8,726 nt of DNA from Chloroflexota bacterium. Lineage in GTDB: Bacteria; Chloroflexota; Dehalococcoidia; Lucifugimonadales; CATQGZ01. Every line of letters starts with the position of its first letter. The first letter of the stretch is position 1. Position numbers and translations under genes: made by a program. The notes beneath the pieces were generated by a model. The model saw nothing but the letters and a program-made list of their open reading frames with translations. It ran no database searches and was not told the DNA's origin. The DNA lies in NCBI GenBank assembly GCA_027624995.1, contig JAQBTI010000088.1:1-8726 (forward strand), given 5' to 3'. Shown one piece after another: positions 1-6,464 of the stretch.

Positions 1-39
1 ACCGGGACTAAACTTCTGCTTGCTGGCTCGAGGCCACCG

Positions 40-1758
40 ATGAGCAATCGAGTCGAAACTGCGCGCCAGAGGAGACCAATGAAGCCCAGCTACGAAGTCG
101 ACATGCGCCTGGACGTCGAGGTACCCATGCGCGACGGGGTAAATCTCTCCGCAGATATCTATCTCCCGAGGGCAAGCGGCAAATTTCCCACTATGTTGAT
201 GCGGACGCCCTACAGCAACAACGACGCTGGTTCTGTGGAAAAGGCCCGCTCGTTCGCCAACTCGGGCTACGTCTGCGTCGTCCAGGACACACGGGGGCGT
301 TGGGACTCCGACGGCGAACACTATCCTTTCACCCACGATGGTGAGGACGGATATGACACACAGGAGTGGATCGGTCGGCAGGAGTGGAGCAGTGGCAAGA
401 TAGGGATGGCAGGCGGCTCCTACGTTGCCCTGGTCCAGTGGCAGAGCGCGCCTCACCGGAGCGAACACCTGACCTGCATGGTGCCCAGGGCCATCTGCCC
501 AGACTTCTTCAGCGGACTTATCTACCCAGGTGGGGCACTGCAGCTCAACGTGGCCCTATCCTGGGGCATGCGGACCAACGCCCGAACCGCACAGTCGATC
601 GACTATCACAACTGGACGGAGGTGTTCTCCACCCTGCCTGTCGTAGACATGGCGGAGAAGGCGGGACGCGACCTGGGCTTCTGGCGAGACTGGATCAAGC
701 ACTCGACCTACGACGACTACTGGAAAGCCATCGACGTGGAGGGCAAGTGGGGCGAGATCGCCGCTCCTGCTTTTAACATGGGCGGTTGGTTCGACTTGTA
801 CGCCAAGGAGACCTTCGTTAACTACAACGGACTCCGCAAGGAGGGCCGGACGCCGGAGGCACGCCAGAGCAAGCTGATAGTCGGTCCTTGGCCTCACGCC
901 CTGAGTAAGTCCCGCAAGACGGGCGACATCGACTTCGGTGCAGACTCCCATGTCGACCTAGACACGATGGAGATGCGCTGGTTCGATTACTGGCTTAAGG
1001 GAGAGCAGAACGGCATCTTGGACGAGCCTCCATTGCGGCTGTTCATCATGGGCGCCAACCAGTGGCGCGACGAGCACGAGTGGCCGCTGGCCAGGACCGA
1101 CTGGCAGAAGTGGCACCTGCACTCCGGCGGGAGCGCCAACAGCGTCTTTGGCAACGGCCAACTCGGTTTGACTGAGCCCGGCGACGAGCCGGCCGACCGT
1201 TACGTCTACGACCCCCGTTTCCCAGTCCAGACGATGGGCGGGGCCAACTGCTGCTCACCGGGCATCGTGCCCTGGGGGCCCTACGACCAACGCTCAGTGG
1301 AGGCGCGTTCGGACGTGCTCGTCTACACGACGGACACGCTTCAAGAGGACATGGAGGTGACCGGGCCAATCAAACTTGTGCTGTATGCGGAGACCGACGG
1401 GCCTGATACGGACTGGACGGCGAAGCTGGTGGACGTCTCGCCGAGCGGCTACGCGATGAACCTGACCGACGGCATTCTCAGAGCCCGCTATCGCGAGAGC
1501 CGGACCGACCCGACGCTGCTCACGCCCAACAAGGTCTACCGGTACGAGATCGACGTGGGAGTAACCGGCAACCTGTTTCGGAAAGGCCACTCAATACGCA
1601 TCGAGGTTACCTCGTCGAATTTCCCCAGGTTCGACCGCAACCTGAATACGGGCCACGTCCCTGGAATGGACACGGAGATGAGGACCGCCGGGCAGACTGT
1701 TCACCACACGCGGGAGTACCCGTCGCACCTGGTCCTGCCGGTGGTGCCGAAGGTCTGA
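40..1758 (+). CDS. CocE/NonD family serine hydrolase (X-Pro dipeptidyl-peptidase-like)
   Basis: A 572-residue alpha/beta hydrolase of the CocE/NonD family, which cleaves esters or amides (cocaine esterase, glutaryl-7-ACA acylase and X-prolyl peptidase relatives); the substrate cannot be told from sequence. The N-terminal part has the family signature VPMRDGVNLSADIYLP (28-43) and RTPY (55-58), whose Tyr58 matches the oxyanion-hole tyrosine of CocE. The predicted triad is Ser127 in GGSY (125-128), Asp252 in GGWFD and His286 in GPWPH. The C-terminal half, from about 420, is the jelly-roll X-Pro C-terminal domain (DVLVYTTDTL, then TDWTAKLVDVSPSG). No signal peptide is visible, so it is probably cytoplasmic. 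Length is normal for the family. The start is uncertain: ATG at 40 follows CGAGG by 6 nt, while ATG at 79 follows AGAGGAG by 4 nt and would remove 13 unconserved residues. It seems to stand alone, convergent with the next operon. Confidence 0.95.
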   Translation: MSNRVETARQRRPMKPSYEVDMRLDVEVPMRDGVNLSADIYLPRASGKFPTMLMRTPYSNNDAGSVEKARSFANSGYVCVVQDTRGRWDSDGEHYPFTHDGEDGYDTQEWIGRQEWSSGKIGMAGGSYVALVQWQSAPHRSEHLTCMVPRAICPDFFSGLIYPGGALQLNVALSWGMRTNARTAQSIDYHNWTEVFSTLPVVDMAEKAGRDLGFWRDWIKHSTYDDYWKAIDVEGKWGEIAAPAFNMGGWFDLYAKETFVNYNGLRKEGRTPEARQSKLIVGPWPHALSKSRKTGDIDFGADSHVDLDTMEMRWFDYWLKGEQNGILDEPPLRLFIMGANQWRDEHEWPLARTDWQKWHLHSGGSANSVFGNGQLGLTEPGDEPADRYVYDPRFPVQTMGGANCCSPGIVPWGPYDQRSVEARSDVLVYTTDTLQEDMEVTGPIKLVLYAETDGPDTDWTAKLVDVSPSGYAMNLTDGILRARYRESRTDPTLLTPNKVYRYEIDVGVTGNLFRKGHSIRIEVTSSNFPRFDRNLNTGHVPGMDTEMRTAGQTVHHTREYPSHLVLPVVPKV

Positions 1759-1804
1759 GTCGACTAGCTTTGCAATAACGGTGTCTCGTGAGTGTAGATT
1801 GCCC

Positions 1805-1863
1805 TTCGACAGGCTCAGGGCGAACGGTGAATTTCAACCTACGTTCGTCGTGAGCTTGTCGAA
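1805..1863. repeat. REP-like imperfect palindrome between convergent genes
   Basis: Two 23-base arms (1805-1827 and 1841-1863) are inverted complements at 19 of 23 positions and enclose a 13-base loop. The arms begin TTCGACAGGCTCAGG and end AGCTTGTCGAA. Translated, they give the peptides FDRLRANG and RPEPVEG, a familiar artefact of a dispersed intergenic palindrome in many bacterial genomes. It lies in the 146-base gap between two convergent genes and could act as a bidirectional transcription stop, although there is no T-run for intrinsic termination. The rest of the gap shows nothing else. Confidence 0.8.
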
Positions 1864-1904
1864 CCACCGCCCCGCATCGCTATTCCTAGTTCAAAGCCAG
1901 CCCG

Positions 1905-3263
1905 CTAGAAAGGCAGCAGCCGCTCGGCGAGGGCTTCGGCTGATTCCCCAACCGACTTGCTTACGTTCGTAGGCGAGATAGGGCGCCGGACGGCTTGGGG
2001 GTCGATGCCTGCCCTGAGGGCTGACATAACGCCGGCGGCCTCCCAGTAGTTCTCCACCGCGTGGAACTGGCCCGGCGACCAGGGAAGAGCTGCAAGGTCG
2101 TTGCGCATCAGATTCCGGTTCTCGCGCACGGCTATCACGGGAACCCCTTGCTCCAGCGCGGCCAGCGTCGGCAGTCCGATGCAGCCGTCCGGGATGACGA
2201 GGCACGATACGTCGGTGGCCGTCAGCACCGAGTGATGCCGCATGGCATCGGCGTCCGTGACTATTCTCGGGCTCCGCTGGAGACCCTTGAGTATGCACTG
2301 CAGAAAGGTCAGGGAGACGGCCTCGGCGGCCATTCGCGGGTCCACCACTCCGGGGTCCATGTTGGCGACGGCCCGCGATTCCATCATCGGCGAGTGGGCT
2401 GAGGGTACGTCGTAGAGCGTGGACAACGCGTGGGTGAGGAGCGCCTCGACGCCGCCCCAGGGATTCACCATCTCCCCGGCACGCTCGAAGTACTCCATGT
2501 GGTAGCTTTCCGGCACTTCGATGCGTGACGACACGGCCAGGGCGTCATAGGTGCCCCGCCTGTTGTCGAGAGTCGTGAGAAGGCCGTCGAGACCCTCCAC
2601 CCTGCCGGTCGCCCGACCCGTCGAGGTGAAGCGAGAGTCCATCACAAGTCGAGTCTCGAGCTCGATCACGTCGCCGCCGGAGAGGCCGTACGACGCACGG
2701 GCCGCGCTTACGGAGTTGATCGCGGCATGCCTGAAAAGCTCGTCTTCGTGGGAGTCGATCACCACCAGCAGCCGATTCCCCCGGACGCGCTGCAGGCCTA
2801 CGGTACCCATTAGCAGGCGTGATAGGGCGTTGCCTTCGACGTAGAGGGCATTGGGGGGGAGATCGATGACGTCCGATGCGTTGACCACGTTGGGGTGGGT
2901 CACAAGGGTGTCGCAGGCCGCAGCAAGGAGGCCCGCGACTGGGGTGGCATCGCCGGCGTGGCCGCCGATCTCTGCGCCTATGCCGGTCGGCACGACCAGG
3001 ACCGCATTGAAGGTCTCTACGTTTTCGACCGCGCGACGCTCGAAGCGGAATATCGAATCTCCGATGGCGCGGCCGTTCCCGACCATGAGCCCGACCTCGC
3101 ACCCGTAGCGACTGCCATCGGACTCGGATATGACAAACCGGATCGGCGTCTCGCCGGGGACGAGGGCGTCAGCCACCTTCGTGGAGAGATAGCCCAGGAG
3201 ACCGCTTCCGTTGCCGCTCCCCGACGCGGCCTGGACCTCGATCTCTCGCTCAGACAGGAACAC
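1905..3263 (-). CDS. DUF3326 family protein of unknown function
   Basis: A protein of about 452 residues with no known biochemical function. Residues from about 87 onward match what I recall of DUF3326 (known from cyanobacteria, plants and scattered bacteria): VPTGIGAEIGGHAGDA (91-106), THPNVVNASD (122-131), YVEGNAL (141-147), NPWGGVEALLTHAL (267-280), SAHSPMM (288-294), an LTFLQCILKGLQRSPRI block (318-334) and IPDGCIGLPTLAALEQG (357-373) followed by VIAVREN. The glycine-rich motifs and conserved His, Asn and Cys suggest a soluble enzyme. The first 85 or so residues are not recognised and may be a separate domain. The reading frame is open far upstream inside nspC, but that stretch is low-complexity Ser/Thr/Pro/Arg shadow. 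I chose GTG at 3263, five bases after the purine-rich GGGGGCAGG, giving a 14-base overlap with the nspC end. That overlap implies translational coupling. No signal peptide or membrane segment is seen. Confidence 0.87.
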   Translation of the reverse strand: MFLSEREIEVQAASGSGNGSGLLGYLSTKVADALVPGETPIRFVISESDGSRYGCEVGLMVGNGRAIGDSIFRFERRAVENVETFNAVLVVPTGIGAEIGGHAGDATPVAGLLAAACDTLVTHPNVVNASDVIDLPPNALYVEGNALSRLLMGTVGLQRVRGNRLLVVIDSHEDELFRHAAINSVSAARASYGLSGGDVIELETRLVMDSRFTSTGRATGRVEGLDGLLTTLDNRRGTYDALAVSSRIEVPESYHMEYFERAGEMVNPWGGVEALLTHALSTLYDVPSAHSPMMESRAVANMDPGVVDPRMAAEAVSLTFLQCILKGLQRSPRIVTDADAMRHHSVLTATDVSCLVIPDGCIGLPTLAALEQGVPVIAVRENRNLMRNDLAALPWSPGQFHAVENYWEAAGVMSALRAGIDPQAVRRPISPTNVSKSVGESAEALAERLLPF

Positions 3264-4458
3264 TGATACCTGCCCCCCATCTCTCGGCGTAGTCTTCGTA
3301 CGTGAAACGCTTTCTGAGAGTAAGCTCGCCGGAAAGGTCAAGGCGGTAGACCGCGGGCAGGTTGACGCCGTTGAAGGTGTGGGCCTTGGACATCGTGTAG
3401 GCCCCGGCGTTGTTGAAGACGACCCTGGAGCCGATGTCCAGCGGCGCGGCGAACCGGTAGATGCCAAACAGGTCCCCTGCCAGGCAGGTACTCCCAGCGA
3501 GCAGGTACTCGAATTCGCCGTCCTCGACGTGGCCTTCCACGTCAGGCTCGTAGCCGTATTCCAGGACCTCGGGCATGTGGTTGACGGTAGTGTCGAGAAC
3601 GGCGACTCGCCTTCCGTCGCTGGTGAAGATGTCGAGCACCGATGAGACAACATATCCGGCGCTCCTGACCATCGCCGCTCCTGGCTCGACGCAGACCTGG
3701 AGACCGTAGTTCGTTTCGAGAAGCGCGATGGCCTCCAGAAGCGGCGAGAGGTCTTCGGCCTCGTCGAAGAGATAGCCGCCTCCCAGGTTGACCCATTTCA
3801 TCTCGGCAAGCAGCCCGCCAAGTCGGCTCTCCAGGCGCTGCACGGTCTCGAGGACCGGGGATAGGCTGGTGGAGTCGCAGTTGGTGTGGATATGAATGCC
3901 CTCGACGCCGTCGAGGCGGCGGCGGTCTATGTCCACGGCCTGCTCCAGATCGTCAAGTGGGACTCCCAGCTTGGAGTGGCGCCGGCAGGGGTCATAGCGG
4001 TCGTCGTCGACGAATGAGAGCTGAGGATTGACTCGCAGGCCAACGCTCGTGTACGGCGCGACCGCGTTTCGGTATCTTCCCAACTGGCCAAGGGAGTTGA
4101 AGGAGACGTAGTCGCACAGCGACGCGATGTCGTCGATGTCGTCGGGTCTGAGACCCGGAGTTGTGACATGGACCGTCCCTGTGCCGCCGAGCACTTTTCG
4201 GGCCAGGCGGGCCTCGAATAGCGAGCTTGCCGCGAATCCGTCGAGCCGAGGCGCCATCAGTTTCAGGACGTCGACGAAGGAGAATGCCTTGAGCGCGAAC
4301 AGGACCCGGCAGTTGGTCGCCTGCCGGATCGGCTCAACGGACCCTAGCAAGGAGTCGAATGCAGCCTCGTCGTAGACGAACGCGGGAGTTTCGAGATGGC
4401 GACTCACGTCTGCCAGGGAGGCTGCTACGGGCTTTTTGTCCAGCTTGGGGAGAGACAT
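3250..4458 (-). CDS. nspC: Carboxynorspermidine decarboxylase (PLP-dependent, fold III)
   Basis: A 402-residue PLP enzyme of the alanine-racemase-fold decarboxylases. NspC removes the carboxyl group from carboxynorspermidine or carboxyspermidine to give norspermidine or spermidine in the cytosol. Visible motifs are TPAFVYDE (24-31), FALKAFS with PLP-lysine Lys57, AASSLFEARLARK (76-88), VSFNSLGQL (118-126), GLRVNPQLS (140-148), YDPCRRHSKLGV (155-166), the phosphate-binding GGG (226-228), VEPGAA (257-262), HMPEVLE (294-300) and STCLAGD (323-329) with the active-site cysteine Cys325. The YDPCR, SSLFEA and HMPEVLE blocks favour NspC over diaminopimelate decarboxylase. Length is normal. The frame runs upstream to 4734, but those 92 extra codons look non-coding; ATG at 4458 gives the usual N-terminus. 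No clear Shine-Dalgarno is seen. No carboxynorspermidine synthase/dehydrogenase gene is in the window. It is first in an operon with the DUF3326 gene. Confidence 0.92.
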   Translation of the reverse strand: MSLPKLDKKPVAASLADVSRHLETPAFVYDEAAFDSLLGSVEPIRQATNCRVLFALKAFSFVDVLKLMAPRLDGFAASSLFEARLARKVLGGTGTVHVTTPGLRPDDIDDIASLCDYVSFNSLGQLGRYRNAVAPYTSVGLRVNPQLSFVDDDRYDPCRRHSKLGVPLDDLEQAVDIDRRRLDGVEGIHIHTNCDSTSLSPVLETVQRLESRLGGLLAEMKWVNLGGGYLFDEAEDLSPLLEAIALLETNYGLQVCVEPGAAMVRSAGYVVSSVLDIFTSDGRRVAVLDTTVNHMPEVLEYGYEPDVEGHVEDGEFEYLLAGSTCLAGDLFGIYRFAAPLDIGSRVVFNNAGAYTMSKAHTFNGVNLPAVYRLDLSGELTLRKRFTYEDYAERWGAGISVPV

Positions 4459-4710
4459 GTCGAGTGTCGCGGATTTTAACACACCGGCAGATGGAGGTCG
4501 GCTGTCGGCATCGCCGGCAAAGCAACCTGCCCACGCCGAGCACTGCAGCCCCGCTCTCTCACCGAAATCTCCGAGAGAAGTGTCTCGTTCCGTCCCGTCC
4601 GTTCCTCGCTCGCGGCTGGTTACAAGACGCTCTTGGCACGATTCGAGGCTCCTTTGGGACAGACGGCTCAGACGATAGCAAAGGGACAGACCCTGGGGTC
4701 CGTCTCTCCT
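4459..4710 (-). other. Predicted long 5' leader of nspC
   Basis: If the minus-strand promoter at 4717-4745 is used, the transcript begins near 4710 and carries about 250 nt of leader before the nspC ATG. No known riboswitch class is recognised. The leader opens with the hairpin at 4685-4704 and holds two copies of GTCTGTCCC (minus strand; plus coordinates 4683-4691 and 4656-4664). It also contains a weaker 6-bp stem (TCTCTC/GAGAGA) around 4555-4580. There is no credible gene on either strand. Confidence 0.35.
4685..4704 (-). ncRNA. Hairpin at the start of the putative nspC leader
   Basis: On the minus strand GACGGAC, a 6-nt loop (CCCAGG) and GTCTGTC form a 7-bp stem with one G-U pair, starting about 6 nt after the predicted transcription start. 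A second GTCTGTC copy downstream (4658-4664) could pair with the same 5' arm instead, so two mutually exclusive folds are possible. No function is established. Confidence 0.35.
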
Positions 4711-4716
4711 CAACAA

Positions 4717-4745
4717 AATATTGAACGACCGCACGCCTGTGTCAA
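4717..4745 (-). promoter_or_regulatory. Candidate sigma-70-type promoter for nspC-DUF3326
   Basis: On the minus strand a perfect TTGACA (plus coordinates 4740-4745) lies 17 bases before AATATT (4717-4722, 4 of 6 matches to TATAAT). Predicted start is near 4710. The perfect -35 and ideal spacing support it; the -10 is mediocre. Confidence 0.45.
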
Positions 4746-4756
4746 TGATCCCGGTC

Positions 4757-4764
4757 TCGGCCGA
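4757..4764. promoter_or_regulatory. Candidate operator palindrome between divergent promoters
   Basis: TCGGCCGA is a perfect 8-base palindrome within the 37 bases that separate the two divergent -35 boxes (4746-4782). The position suits a shared regulator, but an 8-base GC-rich palindrome is easily found by chance. Confidence 0.2.
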
Positions 4765-4782
4765 ACGAGGTATAGACTTTCA

Positions 4783-4811
4783 TTGACCCGTGGTAGGCTC
4801 CAACATAGAAT
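4783..4811 (+). promoter_or_regulatory. Candidate sigma-70-type promoter for DUF4178-DUF350
   Basis: TTGACC (4783-4788, 5 of 6) and TAGAAT (4806-4811, 5 of 6) are separated by exactly 17 bases. The predicted start near 4818 leaves a leader of about 79 nt before the ATG at 4897. This is the best promoter match in the window. Confidence 0.6.
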
Positions 4812-4850
4812 ACGGCGCGTGGCTGGCGACTTGAGGTCTTTGTGGTTGGG

Positions 4851-4888
4851 CCCGCCCTCGCCCTTTCCAAGCCAGGAGAGGGGAAAGA
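4851..4888. repeat. Pyrimidine/purine intergenic palindrome, copy A
   Basis: A C/T-rich stretch is followed by a G/A-rich stretch, with CTTTCC (4863-4868) able to pair with GGAAAG (4882-4887) across a 13-base loop. It resembles the elements at 5481-5518 and 6465-6498 and lies just upstream of the DUF4178 start. Its AGGAG (4874-4878) falls in the loop but is 18 bases from the ATG, too far for an ideal ribosome site. Confidence 0.4.
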
Positions 4889-4896
4889 GAGACTCG

Positions 4897-5460
4897 ATGC
4901 CGCTGTTTGGGAGGCGCAAGAAGAAGTCGAAGGTCGCTCCGGTGGCCGAGGAGACCATCAGGTCGGCCGGTGTCGGCGACGTGGTCGTCATTAGCGGCTT
5001 CTCGCCGACCTATGAGGATGCGTACTTCCTGATCGAGAGGGTCGGCAGATACGAGGGTCCGTCCGGAAGCTGGCACGAGCTGATCGGCGTCGATGGGGAT
5101 AGACGCGTGGCCATCGAGTGGTCGGAGGACGATGGGCTGTTCATTACGGTGACCGAGCAGGGCTCGGCCATGGGAATCGAGAGCGTAGGGCTTTCCCACG
5201 ACGAGTTGGTGCGAATGGACGAGGAGAACTCTCTCAGCAACTCTCTTTCTTATGAAGGCGACCGATACACGTATCGGAACAGTTATGAGGCCTTCGCCGT
5301 CGCACAAGGTGGCGGCGAAGGAGAAGGCTTCTACATCTGGGAGTTTGCCCGCGAGGATGGCGAGAAGCTTGTCAGTGTTGTGAAGTCGGAGGGTGTACCG
5401 TTCGAGGTGTACACTCCGGTCGTCGTGGCGCCCGAGATTGTCAGCGTCTATAAGAAGTGA
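4897..5460 (+). CDS. DUF4178 domain protein
   Basis: A 187-residue, mostly acidic protein. Residues about 25-90 fit the DUF4178 pattern: GVGDVVVISG (25-34), then YFLIERVGRYEG (43-54), SWHELIG (58-64) and a VAIEWSEDDGLFITVTEQ segment (71-88). The C-terminal YIWEFAREDGEKLVSVVKSE (146-165) also fits the beta-rich end of the family. A basic patch RRKKKSK (6-12) follows the start. No membrane segment or signal peptide is visible, so it is probably cytosolic, possibly touching the membrane through its basic tip. No biochemical function is known. ATG at 4897 was chosen because upstream in-frame sequence crosses the promoter and looks non-coding; the ribosome site is weak (AAAGAGAG, 5 nt spacing). 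It is followed after 85 bases by the DUF350 gene, a pairing I recall from polyamine-synthase and PspA-type neighbourhoods. Confidence 0.8.
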   Translation: MPLFGRRKKKSKVAPVAEETIRSAGVGDVVVISGFSPTYEDAYFLIERVGRYEGPSGSWHELIGVDGDRRVAIEWSEDDGLFITVTEQGSAMGIESVGLSHDELVRMDEENSLSNSLSYEGDRYTYRNSYEAFAVAQGGGEGEGFYIWEFAREDGEKLVSVVKSEGVPFEVYTPVVVAPEIVSVYKK

Positions 5461-5480
5461 CCGGTTCCAGATTTCTGTTT

Positions 5481-5518
5481 GGCCCCCTCCCTAATCCTCC
5501 CCTCTCAAGGGGAAGAGG
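5481..5518. repeat. Pyrimidine/purine intergenic palindrome, copy B
   Basis: In the 85-base gap between the DUF4178 and DUF350 genes, TCCCCT (5498-5503) pairs with AGGGGA (5508-5513) over a CTCA tetraloop, inside a longer C/T-then-G/A element like copies A and C. There is no T-run, so it is more likely an mRNA stability element or dispersed repeat than a terminator. Confidence 0.45.
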
Positions 5519-5530
5519 TATCGATAGCGC

Positions 5531-5537
5531 AAAGGAG
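5531..5537 (+). promoter_or_regulatory. Strong ribosome binding site of the DUF350 gene
   Basis: AAAGGAG ends eight bases before the ATG at 5546. It is the best Shine-Dalgarno match in the window and fixes that start; the DUF4178 gene upstream has only a weak one. Confidence 0.75.
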
Positions 5538-5545
5538 TCAGGACG

Positions 5546-6436
5546 ATGGGTGACGCGTTTGTAAATGCCCTGGAGCTTTTCCCTCGTGGGCTCGTCTACG
5601 TAGGAATGGGTCTGGTTATTCTGGTGCTCGCTAAATTGGCGCAGGACCTTGTGACGCCCTACAAGATAGGAGAACAGCTAAGCCATAAGGACAACGTGGC
5701 GCTTGCCGTGAGCATCACCGGCTACTATCTCGGGATAGTCATTGTCTTTTTGGGAGCGCTGTACGAGCCTATTGGGTCGGCGGCGGTCGTGGATGGCCTC
5801 GGCTTCACCCGAGAGTACTGGGAGGACGTGCTAAGTGTCGCGATCTACTCGCTCGCTGGCATAGTAGTGCTGAACGTAGCGAGAATCCTGGTGGACAGAT
5901 TCGTCCTGTATAAGTTCAGCACCGAAAAGGAGATCATTACCGATCAGAATGCCGGCACGGGCGCCGTCGAGTTCGGCGTTTTTGTCGCCGTGAGCCTGGT
6001 AATTGCCGGGTCAATCTCGGGCACCGACGGCGGGCCCGACACAGCGCTCGCCTTTGGCGGACTAGGGCTCCTCGTGATTGTGCTCTATACATTCTTCTAC
6101 GACCTGACGACGCCGTACGACCTCCACGAGCAGATCGAGAACGACAACGTGGCCGTCGGCGTGGCGCTGGGCGGCAACTTGATCGCGATCGGGATAGTGG
6201 CGTTCAAGGCGGTGTTTGGCGAATTCGTCAGCTGGGAGGCTGGACTGGCCGAGTTCGTAACGTTCGCCGTGATCGGATTCGCGCTGCTTTACGTGGTGCG
6301 GCGTATCGTCGACCTGGTGCTGTTCCCCGGTGTGAAGGTGTCCGACGAGCTGGCTGTCGATCGGAACCTGGGCGTGGCCTTCATTATGGCCGGGAGTGTT
6401 ATCAGCGTCAGCCTGATACTCTTCTTCGCCGTGTAA
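5546..6436 (+). CDS. DUF350 family membrane protein with duplicated domain
   Basis: A 296-residue inner-membrane protein with about eight predicted membrane spans (roughly 15-32, 51-72, 95-117, 139-157, 166-184, 201-222, 236-257, 275-295). It belongs to DUF350, the family of E. coli YjfL, whose molecular role is unknown. The halves are an internal duplication: TPYKIGEQLSHKDNVALAV (38-56) lines up with TPYDLHEQIENDNVAVGV (189-206), each between spans and with conserved acidic and polar residues. Weaker related segments sit at EKEIITDQNAGTGAVEFG (127-144) and VSDELAVDRNLGVAF (265-279), so four two-span units are likely. There is no cleavable signal peptide. Start ATG at 5546 is set by AAAGGAG. 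It is probably co-transcribed with DUF4178, although a hairpin lies between them. The buried acidic and Asn residues between spans might bind a cation or polyamine, but this is speculative. Confidence 0.9.
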   Translation: MGDAFVNALELFPRGLVYVGMGLVILVLAKLAQDLVTPYKIGEQLSHKDNVALAVSITGYYLGIVIVFLGALYEPIGSAAVVDGLGFTREYWEDVLSVAIYSLAGIVVLNVARILVDRFVLYKFSTEKEIITDQNAGTGAVEFGVFVAVSLVIAGSISGTDGGPDTALAFGGLGLLVIVLYTFFYDLTTPYDLHEQIENDNVAVGVALGGNLIAIGIVAFKAVFGEFVSWEAGLAEFVTFAVIGFALLYVVRRIVDLVLFPGVKVSDELAVDRNLGVAFIMAGSVISVSLILFFAV

Positions 6437-6450
6437 CCGGTCGCCGGTTT
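6435..6450 (+). terminator. Weak hairpin terminator after the DUF350 gene
   Basis: AACCGG (6435-6440) and CCGGTT (6444-6449) are perfect inverted repeats with a TCG loop, beginning inside the TAA stop codon. Only a short run of T follows (TTT overlapping the stem end), so intrinsic termination would be weak. Confidence 0.4.
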
Positions 6451-6464
6451 CGCAGACCGAGGAC

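Noticed and set aside
1781..1972. Small ORFs across the convergent gap on both strands.
   Set aside because: They are translations of the palindromic repeat (FDRLRANG and RPEPVEG peptides), a known annotation artefact.
2545..3108. Long alternative-frame ORFs on both strands inside the DUF3326 gene.
   Set aside because: Arg/Ala/Pro-rich shadows expected in GC-rich coding DNA; the DUF3326 frame has the family motifs.
3264..3653. The DUF3326 reading frame stays open about 390 bases upstream of the chosen start, allowing a 582-residue product.
   Set aside because: This stretch lies over the well-conserved end of nspC and translates to a Ser/Thr/Pro/Arg-rich shadow with no family resemblance.
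4473..4501. TAAAAT just upstream of nspC as a -10 box giving a nearly leaderless transcript.
   Set aside because: The matching -35 position reads CCGACC, only three of six matches; kept only as an alternative to the promoter at 4717-4745.
4459..4710. T-box, SAM or other known riboswitch in the nspC leader.
   Set aside because: No conserved T-box sequence or SAM-riboswitch core could be found by eye.
4459..4734. An in-frame extension of nspC by 92 codons.
   Set aside because: The extension is not conserved-looking, is basic and Ser-rich, overlaps the predicted promoter region, and the normal NspC N-terminus begins at 4458.
4633..4896. An in-frame 88-codon extension before the DUF4178 protein.
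   Set aside because: It runs through the best promoter match and a repeat, and its composition is unlike the acidic protein downstream.
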